Below, piece after piece: positions 1-5,318 of a DNA stretch of 8,290 nucleotides; the first letter of the stretch is position 1; each line of letters begins with the position of its first letter. Origin of the DNA: Oscillospiraceae bacterium (GTDB lineage Bacteria > Bacillota > Clostridia > UMGS1883). The stretch covers positions 1 to 8,290 of the forward strand of contig SVJI01000056.1 in assembly GCA_015069065.1 (NCBI GenBank), read 5' to 3'. The position numbers and the translations under genes are program-made. Under the pieces are notes generated by a model. That model worked only from the letters and a program-made list of their open reading frames with translations. It did no database searches and was not told the origin of the DNA.

Positions 1-495
1 GTCTGAGAGCTGCTCTGTCAGAAAGTTGTGGGCATGGTCATTTTTAGCAACAACCAATAGCCCTGTAGTGTCTTTGTCAATGCGGTGGACAATTCCCGGA
101 CGAAGTACACCGTTAATTCCCGAAAGGGAATCTCCGCAGTGGTGCATAAGTGCGTTTACAAGTGTTCCGTCCTCATTTCCTGCCGCAGGGTGAACAACCA
201 TGCCGCGGGGTTTGTTTATAACCAATAAGTCATTATCCTCATGCACTATGTCAAGTGGTATATCCTGAGGCACTACGTCAAGTGTCTTTGCGGGGGGAAG
301 AGTAAGAGTTATCTCGTCACCCTCTTTAAGCTTATATGAAGCGCGCACCGCCTTATTGTTTACCAGAACATCGCCGCTGTCAAAAAGTCTGCGCAAAAAA
401 CTGCGCGATGAAACATCGGAGTTTTCCGCTATATAGACGTCACAGCGTGCCGTGCAGCACGCTGTTAATTTTATGGTAGTGTTGTTATCAGTCAT
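1..495 (-). CDS. rluD: RluD-family 23S rRNA pseudouridine synthase, N-terminal half (cut by window edge)
   Basis: This gene encodes an enzyme that isomerises specific uridines of 23S rRNA to pseudouridine; RluD/YlyB-type members act on the helix 69 region. The reading frame opens with ATG at 495-493 and runs without a stop to base 1, giving 165 codons of an expected 300 or so; the C-terminus lies outside the window. Residues about 12-70 form an S4 RNA-binding domain (DSGDVLVNN, then YKLKEGDEI). The catalytic domain starts near residue 75 with LDIVHEDNDLLVINKP and GMVVHPAAGN. It contains the signature HRIDKDTTGL, whose first aspartate, residue 140, is the expected catalytic nucleophile. The first 8 bases overlap the end of lspA, which suggests translational coupling; only a weak, distant AAAGGA lies upstream. 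An lspA-rluD pair is common in bacteria. In the S4 domain, ARCDVYIA stands where relatives usually have RLDxxLA, a mild departure. Family assignment is firm; the exact target uridines are inferred. Confidence 0.93.
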   Translation of the reverse strand, partial: MTDNNTTIKLTACCTARCDVYIAENSDVSSRSFLRRLFDSGDVLVNNKAVRASYKLKEGDEITLTLPPAKTLDVVPQDIPLDIVHEDNDLLVINKPRGMVVHPAAGNEDGTLVNALMHHCGDSLSGINGVLRPGIVHRIDKDTTGLLVVAKNDHAHNFLTEQLSD

Positions 496-961
496 CGGCA
501 TCAACCGTTCCTTTTTTTGTAAATAAATCGGAAAAGGCATACAAAATATAAAGCCCTGCCCCGATGCATACAAAACAATCGGCAATATTAAAAACAGGGA
601 AATCAATAAACTCAAGCAATATGAAATCCCGCACATATCCCAGATATGCCCTGTCGATGAAATTCCCGATTGCACCGCCGGCAATAAAACAGAGTGCCGT
701 TTTTTCAAGGGGGGATTGAGGCCGCATCTTTACGATATAATATATCGCACCTAAAAGCACAATTACAGTCAGAATAATAAAGAACACCCGCGCGCCCTGA
801 AGTATTCCAAAGGCCGCACCCTCGTTACGGATATAGGTAAAGCTGATAATACCACTGAGGATATTTTTAACCTGCCCCAATTCGTAAGATGAGGTTATAA
901 GTATTTTTGTAAACTGGTCAAATGCTATAATAAGAAGCGCTGCCAGAATGTATATAATCAT
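488..961 (-). CDS. lspA: Lipoprotein signal peptidase (signal peptidase II)
   Basis: LspA is an aspartyl protease in the cytoplasmic membrane. It removes the signal peptide of prolipoproteins after diacylglyceryl modification of the lipobox cysteine. The 157-residue protein is of normal length for the family and has four hydrophobic segments (about 2-19, 58-77, 87-105 and 125-145). All family boxes are visible: FDQFTK with D15, RNEGAAFGIL with N46, GGAIGNFIDR with N100 and D103, and FNIAD with D128. D112 (in YVRDFI) and D128 match the catalytic pair seen in the Pseudomonas structure. Relatives usually read VVDF at the third box, so the arginine just before D112 is unusual. The start is ATG at 961-959, with AAAGGAA about 10 bases upstream, 16 bases after ylmH. 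The gene end overlaps the start of the rluD-like gene. In Bacillus subtilis lspA also precedes the rluD-like gene ylyB. The charged C-terminus after residue 148 is probably cytoplasmic. Confidence 0.97.
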   Translation of the reverse strand: MIIYILAALLIIAFDQFTKILITSSYELGQVKNILSGIISFTYIRNEGAAFGILQGARVFFIILTVIVLLGAIYYIVKMRPQSPLEKTALCFIAGGAIGNFIDRAYLGYVRDFILLEFIDFPVFNIADCFVCIGAGLYILYAFSDLFTKKGTVDADD

Positions 962-977
962 GGAAATACCGTTCCTT

Positions 978-1751
978 TCACACCCATGAATTGAGCGTAA
1001 TAAATATGCGGTCTTTTTTTGATTTTCCGCCTATTTCAACAGTTGCCTTTCCTTTCCCGCGAACAGAGATAATGTCGCCGTCATTAAGGCGCATATCATT
1101 CTTCTGAATACATATACCGTTCACAAAGACAAGTCCGCCCCAAACAAGCTCCGCCGCCTTACTGCGGCCTTTCCCTGTGAAAAGTGAAACCACAGCATCC
1201 AGCCGGAGAGTGGATACAGTTCCCGTAATGGGTTTAAAAGTTTTTTGGGGAAGCGGTACATCAGAAAGCGGTACTGATTCTGTATGGACACCCTCTCTGC
1301 CGACCTTAGACAGAGAATTTGCCGCAAAGGATGCAACATCGCTATGCAACAGGATATGACAGCTGTCCTCGCCGATTATAATATCTCCGCATTTTTCCCT
1401 CTTTATCCCAAGACCGAGCAGACTCCCCAGAAAGTCCCGATGGGACAGATTTTTTATCCGCGGGGATGTTATTTTAATTGCACAGATGGGAAAATCCGCC
1501 TCCTCGTATTCGGGGATAAACGCCACCATTTTCCTTTCCGCATCCTCAAATCCCCCGAAAAGGACAGGCTGCAATGGAAGAAAAGATGCACGGGCAGAAA
1601 GCTCCGCCAGACTGTTTTCAGACAGAAAATCGCCATATACTCCGCGCGAATACTTGTCAGACTGAAGTGCCATATCAAAAATATGGGCAAACATGATAGA
1701 ATGCCGGCTGTCAAGCGAGTGCACAAACCGCTCCTTACTTACTCCTCCCAT
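978..1751 (-). CDS. ylmH: YlmH-family S4-domain RNA-binding protein
   Basis: This is a YlmH-type protein of 257 residues from the ATG at 1751-1749. Residues about 20-165 form the N-terminal RNA-binding region, including YGDFLSEN (39-46) and the well-conserved DFLGSLLGLGIKREKCGDI stretch (106-124). Residues about 180-240 form an S4 domain (STLRLDAVVS, then FVNG, then LNDGDIISVRG). YlmH binds ribosomal RNA or tRNA on the large subunit, and the Bacillus protein has been linked to ribosome-associated quality control; its older link to cell division rests mostly on its position beside sepF. Here it follows sepF and precedes lspA. The start is uncertain. The ATG at 1751 overlaps sepF by 13 bases and has no Shine-Dalgarno site of its own. 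A GTG at 1724-1722 has TAAGGAG six bases upstream and would give 248 residues. I keep the longer form because the KERFVHSL segment resembles the N-terminus of clostridial relatives. Neither ylmG nor divIVA, frequent neighbours, is present. Confidence 0.9.
   Translation of the reverse strand: MGGVSKERFVHSLDSRHSIMFAHIFDMALQSDKYSRGVYGDFLSENSLAELSARASFLPLQPVLFGGFEDAERKMVAFIPEYEEADFPICAIKITSPRIKNLSHRDFLGSLLGLGIKREKCGDIIIGEDSCHILLHSDVASFAANSLSKVGREGVHTESVPLSDVPLPQKTFKPITGTVSTLRLDAVVSLFTGKGRSKAAELVWGGLVFVNGICIQKNDMRLNDGDIISVRGKGKATVEIGGKSKKDRIFITLNSWV
1731..1737 (-). promoter_or_regulatory. Shine-Dalgarno site inside the annotated start of ylmH
   Basis: On the minus strand this reads TAAGGAG and stands six bases before a GTG codon (1724-1722) that is in frame with ylmH. 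A second purine run, GGAGGAG (1748-1742), lies just after the ATG at 1751. These sites favour initiation at the GTG, or coupled initiation near the sepF stop, over the upstream ATG, which has only CTTCTTCCC before it. The sites are seen directly; their use is inferred. Confidence 0.5.
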
Positions 1752-2182
1752 GGGAAGAAGTCAGCGTTCTGAAGCTCGTCACGAACATCTGCCATGATAT
1801 CAACATTGTAGGGTGCAACAAGGAATATCCCCTTTGCAATCTTTTGTGTTGAACCGTCAAGAGCATATGAAGCACCGCTTATAATGTCAATAACTCTGCG
1901 GGAAATATCCTTGTCAAGCTTTTCAAGGTTAACTACAACAGGCTTCTTGTTGCGCAGGTGGTCAACAACCTCTTTAGCCTCGTCAAAACGCTCAATTGAA
2001 ACTACAACAACTTTCATCTGTGTTGTTGTTGCAATGTTTACAACCTTGGCTTTCTTTGTGGATGTGGTACGAGCCGGGGGCTGGTCGTAGTTAAACTGCG
2101 GTTCATTGTTTGCCGCAAAATCTACTTCATCGTCGTCCTCGGGTCCGAAGATTAAATCGTTAAATTTAGACATAAATGACAT
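1739..2182 (-). CDS. sepF: Cell division protein SepF
   Basis: SepF binds FtsZ filaments and anchors the Z-ring to the membrane; it is typical of Gram-positive bacteria and cyanobacteria. The protein has 147 residues, a normal length. Residues 1-13 (MSFMSKFNDLIFG) fit the short amphipathic membrane-binding helix at the N-terminus of SepF. A charged, flexible linker follows (about 14-50, with an acidic EDDDEVD run). Residues about 55-138 form the SepF core, with KPVVVNLEKLD (80-90), the ISRRVIDIISGASYALDG stretch (93-110) and IAKGIFLVAP (115-124); the glycine at 110 lies in the conserved turn of the dimer core. The start is the ATG at 2182, because AAGGAGG lies eight bases before it; the next ATG (2173) is too far from that site. 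The gene sits 50 bases after yggS and just before ylmH, the usual order in Bacillota. Confidence 0.97.
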   Translation of the reverse strand: MSFMSKFNDLIFGPEDDDEVDFAANNEPQFNYDQPPARTTSTKKAKVVNIATTTQMKVVVVSIERFDEAKEVVDHLRNKKPVVVNLEKLDKDISRRVIDIISGASYALDGSTQKIAKGIFLVAPYNVDIMADVRDELQNADFFPWEE

Positions 2183-2190
2183 TTCAAATT

Positions 2191-2197
2191 CCTCCTT
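2191..2197 (-). promoter_or_regulatory. Shine-Dalgarno site of sepF
   Basis: The minus strand reads AAGGAGG here, with eight bases to the ATG at 2182. It is the site that selects this start over the second ATG at 2173, and it lies directly after a small hairpin in the yggS-sepF gap. Confidence 0.8.
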
Positions 2198-2228
2198 ATA
2201 TTAGGGCATTAAGGTTTTATGCCCATAT
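2198..2228 (-). other. Small inverted repeat (hairpin) in the yggS-sepF gap
   Basis: On the minus strand GGGCAT (2224-2219) and ATGCCC (2209-2204) form a six-base-pair stem around a nine-base loop. An outer ATAT pair (2228-2225 with 2201-2198) can extend it across a two-base TA bulge. No uridine run follows, so it does not look like an intrinsic terminator. It ends directly at the sepF Shine-Dalgarno site, so in the messenger it could affect initiation or processing. The pairing is seen in the sequence; the role is a guess. Confidence 0.4.
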
Positions 2229-2232
2229 ACTT

Positions 2233-2892
2233 CTATCTTTTGAAAATGGAGCTGCCTACCCTGACATGGGTTGCCCCCTCTTCAACTGCTATTTCAAAAT
2301 CGCCCGACATCCCCATGGAAAGTATGTCCGCGCCGCCATGCTGATGCTCCAGAAAGAGATTGTGGGCACTGCGGAAAATGCTGCGGATTTCATCGGGCGC
2401 AGCGTATCTGGGTGCCATAGTCATGAAACCTCTGAAACGCAGATGCTCCATCGCACCTATACCTTTAATTATAGTAGGGATTTGCTCCGTTGTCAAACCA
2501 TATTTGCTTTCTTCCCCCGAAATATTCACTTCCAGAAGAATATCCTGAACTATACCTGCCTTTTGTGCCCTCATGTCTATTTCCTGAGCCAGATGCAGAC
2601 TGTCTACCGAATGGATAAGGGTAGCCTTACCTACAACCTGACGCACCTTATTTGTCTGCAGATGCCCTATAAGGTGCCACTGTACGTCAGGCAAAAGGGG
2701 GTGCTTTTCGCACAACTCCTGTGCGCGGTTTTCACCGAAAACTTTTTCTCCCAAAGCTGCGGCTTGCGATATGATTTCGGCAGAAATAGTCTTACTTACA
2801 CACACCAGTGTTACGCAGTCAGGATTTCTTCCTGTGCGTTCACAGGCTGCGGCAATCCTCTCATGAATGTCGCTAAGATTTTTACTGAGCAT
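2233..2892 (-). CDS. yggS: YggS/YlmE-family pyridoxal-phosphate homeostasis protein
   Basis: Members of this family (PLPBP; YggS in Escherichia coli, YlmE in Bacillus subtilis) are single-domain, cytosolic, TIM-barrel proteins that bind pyridoxal 5'-phosphate but have no known catalytic reaction; loss disturbs vitamin B6 and amino-acid balance. The protein has 219 residues, close to the usual 220-230. Diagnostic segments are VSKT with the PLP-binding K34, FGENRAQEL (52-60), WHLIGHLQTNKV (72-83), HSVDS (94-98), EVNISGEESKYG (121-132), FRGFMTM (153-159), LSMGMSGDFEIAV (191-203) and THVRVGSSIF (208-217). The end reads IFKR, where relatives usually have a glycine after IF. The ATG at 2892-2890 overlaps the stop of the preceding gene by one base (TAATG), with GGAGG ten bases upstream, so coupled translation is likely. 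The position just before sepF matches Bacillus ylmE-ylmF. Confidence 0.96.
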   Translation of the reverse strand: MLSKNLSDIHERIAAACERTGRNPDCVTLVCVSKTISAEIISQAAALGEKVFGENRAQELCEKHPLLPDVQWHLIGHLQTNKVRQVVGKATLIHSVDSLHLAQEIDMRAQKAGIVQDILLEVNISGEESKYGLTTEQIPTIIKGIGAMEHLRFRGFMTMAPRYAAPDEIRSIFRSAHNLFLEHQHGGADILSMGMSGDFEIAVEEGATHVRVGSSIFKR

Positions 2893-4088
2893 TATATCAC
2901 CGCCTCCGGATTAACAAGAATATTGTCATATACTTTAAGTGGGGAATATTTTACTTCCTCAGGCGGAGTATATTTACGGCTTACAATATAGTAATCCTCC
3001 TCCTGCAAAAGGATGTGAACACATTTAAAGGAAACGGATTTATTCTGGTTTATTACATAAACTCCCGTGACATCATCCACAACGCGTATGGCTGCCGCGG
3101 GGACATAAATTCCGTCGTATTCCTCATAACAAATTTCAAATTCCACGTTCCGCTTTTCATAGATGCCTGTAATATCACGGCTGCATTTAATAATCAGCGC
3201 CGCCCTGCCTGACTTATCAGGATTGATAGCCAGAACACTCGCCATAACGTCAGTTCCCTCGTCGATGGAAATATTAACGGTCTCTCCGACGGAAAGCTTT
3301 TGTGCCTCAGATTCATCAACAATTGCGGCAAGATACCAGGTGTAGGTATCTACTATTTTTCCGACGCAGTTAGCGGGCGGAGTGTAGCTTTTCAATGTTT
3401 CAGGATACTTACCTATCTTCGTTGTGGTAAGGATTTGTAAATCCCTTTCATTTGCGGTTGTTTCAAGTCCGTCAGGAGAGGAGTAAAAATATCCTGCAGA
3501 CGGTGCCCTGACCTCTTCACGGATACCGCCGAGCTGTTGCTCAAGCTCATACTTTTCCTCTTCCAGAGATACCAGCAATTGTGCTGCTGCACCTTTATTT
3601 TCTGCAGAGAATTTCTTTTCCAGAAGTGTTGAAAGCTGCAGTGTATTTCCATGGGCAGAGGCGTAGTTTTCCGCCCTTGAATCCTCGCGGATGGAGGAAG
3701 TAAGATTTTTAAGAGCGGAGAATATGCGCGCTTCGTCGGAGGCATATATATCTGCGAAGCTGTCTGATTCCTGTATTTCTTTAATTCTGCGGGTAACCTC
3801 CTCCAGTTCCTTTACCAGAGATTCTTTCAGATTACCGCTGATTGCAACACCGACACTGCTCCCTCTGGAAACTCGCACTCCATCCTTGATACTCTGTTCA
3901 AAAACACCGTTTGAGGACTGCTCTACCAGTTTTTCACGCCGCAGGATATATCCTGTGCCGGAGATAGTCTTTCGTGTGCTAATTACATGTGCAGTTTCAG
4001 TGTCGAAGGGCGCGCTGCAATAGCTCACAGTGCTTATGAGCGCTATAAGTAATACAACTGATAAAACTGTTTTAAGTGCTTTATTCAA
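2892..4088 (-). CDS. Membrane-anchored HlyD-like (membrane fusion protein) adaptor of unknown partner
   Basis: The 398-residue protein has one N-terminal hydrophobic segment (about 7-24), then an extracytoplasmic region with the layout of HlyD-type adaptors. The first half of a lipoyl-like/barrel region lies at about 35-85 (ISGTGYILRREK, GVFEQSIKDG). A helical, charged, coiled-coil-prone hairpin follows at about 86-190. The lipoyl-like second half comes at about 191-207 (EEVRAPSAGYFYSSPDG), then beta-rich domains to residue 398, including IYVPAAAIRV and a closing LKVYDNILVNP. In Gram-negatives such proteins link an inner-membrane transporter to an outer channel; in Clostridia their role is mostly unknown, and no transporter gene is in this window. 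The start is TTG at 4088-4086; AAGGAGG lies eleven bases upstream and no other suitable in-frame start precedes the hydrophobic segment. The cysteine at 24 follows VSY, which is not a proper lipobox, so a signal anchor is likelier than a lipoprotein. It lies 39 bases after hfq and overlaps yggS by one base. Family-level call only. Confidence 0.75.
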   Translation of the reverse strand: MNKALKTVLSVVLLIALISTVSYCSAPFDTETAHVISTRKTISGTGYILRREKLVEQSSNGVFEQSIKDGVRVSRGSSVGVAISGNLKESLVKELEEVTRRIKEIQESDSFADIYASDEARIFSALKNLTSSIREDSRAENYASAHGNTLQLSTLLEKKFSAENKGAAAQLLVSLEEEKYELEQQLGGIREEVRAPSAGYFYSSPDGLETTANERDLQILTTTKIGKYPETLKSYTPPANCVGKIVDTYTWYLAAIVDESEAQKLSVGETVNISIDEGTDVMASVLAINPDKSGRAALIIKCSRDITGIYEKRNVEFEICYEEYDGIYVPAAAIRVVDDVTGVYVINQNKSVSFKCVHILLQEEDYYIVSRKYTPPEEVKYSPLKVYDNILVNPEAVI

Positions 4089-4099
4089 GACAACGCACG

Positions 4100-4106
4100 C
4101 CTCCTT
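4100..4106 (-). promoter_or_regulatory. Shine-Dalgarno site of the HlyD-like gene, before a TTG start
   Basis: The minus strand reads AAGGAGG, the best site in the hfq-hlyD-like gap, eleven bases before TTG at 4088. It supports a real non-ATG start at a slightly long spacing, which could keep expression of the membrane protein lower than that of its neighbours. Confidence 0.65.
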
Positions 4107-4127
4107 ATATAGATAATTGTAATATCC

Positions 4128-4379
4128 TTAATCGATTTCGTTTTGTTCCTTTTCAGCTGCAATAAAGTTGACTGCGCGAGAGGGAATAATCGTGGAAATT
4201 GCGTGCTTATATATAAGCTCCTGTTTTCCCTCGCAATCAAGGACTACCGTATAGTTGTCAAAACCGGTCACCAGACCTTTAATCTGAAAACCACTCAAAA
4301 GGAAAATGGTTATTGCCTGTTTTTCCTTACGTACCTGGTTCAAAAATACGTCCTGTAAGTTAATCTGTTGTGCTTTCAT
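4128..4379 (-). CDS. hfq: RNA chaperone Hfq
   Basis: Hfq is a homohexameric Sm-fold protein in the cytoplasm that binds small RNAs and messengers. At 83 residues it is near the usual size in Clostridia. Residues 6-13 (INLQDVFL) match the N-terminal helix that contacts uridine-rich RNA, including Q9. RKEK (17-20) is the basic rim patch, comparable with RRER in Escherichia coli. The Sm1 region runs from about 21 to 50 (FLLSGFQIKGLVTGFDNYTVVL) and Sm2 is LIYKHAISTI (55-64) with K58 and H59. A short polar tail (AAEKEQNEID) replaces the long tail of enterobacterial Hfq. The ATG at 4379 lies inside the end of miaA, giving a 20-base overlap, with AAAGGA nine bases upstream (4394-4389), so translation is probably coupled. 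The miaA-hfq order is conserved across many bacteria. Confidence 0.98.
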   Translation of the reverse strand: MKAQQINLQDVFLNQVRKEKQAITIFLLSGFQIKGLVTGFDNYTVVLDCEGKQELIYKHAISTIIPSRAVNFIAAEKEQNEID

Positions 4380-5304
4380 CTGTCAAAATCCTTTCTATCA
4401 ACTCTTTTGCCTGATTAAATGCGTCGGTGTAATCAAGCCAATTGACCTCGTTGTTCCTGCGCAGCCATGTAAGCTGACGCTTTGCGTACCTGCGGGTATT
4501 TCTCTTTAAAAGAGAAACCATTTCATCGTAGGTACATAGTCCGTCAAAGTACCAAAGCACTTCGCGGTAACCTATTGCCATAAGTGCGGTGGACATTTCT
4601 TCCCTTACAGGAATAATATAGCTCTTAACCTCGTCAAGAAGTCCGTTTTCGAGCATCAGGTCCACTCTTTTTTCGATACGCCGATACAGAGTCTCCCTCT
4701 CCATATCTATGGCTATATAAACGTAATCATAGGGAGAGGTGGCGGGCCTGCTCAAATCGTCAAGCTCACTTCGGGTTTTACCTGTGGTGCGTACCGTTTC
4801 AATTGCACGGATTACCCTTTTTGTATCGTTGGGGTGAAGCTTTTGCGCTATTTCGGGGTCCTCCTTTAAAAGGAGGGCGAACAAGGCTTCGTTACCCTGT
4901 TCCTCGGCTATTTTTAAAAGACTTTCGGAAAGAGCTTCATCGCGCTTTGGGGCATTAAATACCGTTCCCATAACAGTGTTATCAACATAAAGTCCTGTAC
5001 CGCCGACCATAATGGGAAGCTTTCCGCGGGAATGGATATCCGCAATTACCTCGCCTGCCATTTTACAGTAGCGTTCCACGCTGAATTCCTCCGTAGGGGG
5101 GATAATATCTATCATGTGATGGACAATTCCCTGCATTTCCACTTTGTCAGGCTTTGCAGTTCCTATGTCGAGGTTTTTATATATTTGCATTGAATCACAG
5201 GAAACGACTTCACCGTTAAAGCACTTGGCAAGCTCTATTCCCAGAGCTGTTTTCCCCGAGGCAGTCGCACCTGTTACAATTACAAGGGGTATTTTTTCTG
5301 TCAT
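4360..5304 (-). CDS. miaA: tRNA dimethylallyltransferase MiaA
   Basis: MiaA transfers a dimethylallyl group from dimethylallyl diphosphate to N6 of A37 in tRNAs that read codons beginning with U, the first step towards ms2i6A. The 314-residue length is typical. Visible motifs are the P-loop GATASGKT (12-19), CDSMQIYKNLDIGTAKP (36-52) with the catalytic D37, VHHMID (61-66), VGGTGLYVD (100-108), HPNDTKRVIRAIE (157-169), AIGYREV (243-249) and the RNTRRYAKRQLTWLRR block (268-283). The start chosen is ATG at 5304-5302, because TAAGGA lies eight bases upstream, directly after the mutL stop. A TTG at 5322 would add six residues and overlap mutL, but it has no good ribosome-binding site. The gene end overlaps hfq by 20 bases. 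The call is secure. Confidence 0.97.
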   Translation of the reverse strand: MTEKIPLVIVTGATASGKTALGIELAKCFNGEVVSCDSMQIYKNLDIGTAKPDKVEMQGIVHHMIDIIPPTEEFSVERYCKMAGEVIADIHSRGKLPIMVGGTGLYVDNTVMGTVFNAPKRDEALSESLLKIAEEQGNEALFALLLKEDPEIAQKLHPNDTKRVIRAIETVRTTGKTRSELDDLSRPATSPYDYVYIAIDMERETLYRRIEKRVDLMLENGLLDEVKSYIIPVREEMSTALMAIGYREVLWYFDGLCTYDEMVSLLKRNTRRYAKRQLTWLRRNNEVNWLDYTDAFNQAKELIERILTDESTTD

Positions 5305-5312
5305 TGAATCAG

Positions 5313-5318
5313 TCCTTA
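5313..5318 (-). promoter_or_regulatory. Shine-Dalgarno site of miaA
   Basis: The minus strand reads TAAGGA, beginning right after the TGA stop of mutL, with eight bases to the ATG at 5304. It decides in favour of that ATG over the TTG at 5322. Confidence 0.7.

Noticed and set aside
1284..1772. Plus-strand open frame (162 codons) opposite ylmH
   Set aside because: It is antisense to a well-supported ylmH, with no recognisable domain or good ribosome-binding site. It is a by-product of codon bias in ylmH.
2198..2228. Hairpin before sepF considered as an intrinsic terminator
   Set aside because: The stem is short, has a bulge, and no run of T follows it on the minus strand; sepF starts directly after.
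2176..2991. Long plus-strand open frame (271 codons) opposite yggS
   Set aside because: It lies entirely antisense to yggS, the sepF start and the HlyD-like gene end, matches no family I recognise, and the minus-strand frames carry clear conserved motifs. It is a shadow frame.
3413..4023. Two 110-codon frames, one on each strand, within the HlyD-like gene
   Set aside because: Both are out of frame with the 398-residue protein, whose anchor, helical hairpin and beta-rich end form one coherent architecture. Neither alternative frame shows a family motif.
4015..4024. Possible lipobox (VSYC, residues 21-24) in the HlyD-like protein
   Set aside because: Tyrosine just before the cysteine and serine before that do not fit the L-[AS]-[GA]-C consensus, so a plain membrane anchor is the better call.
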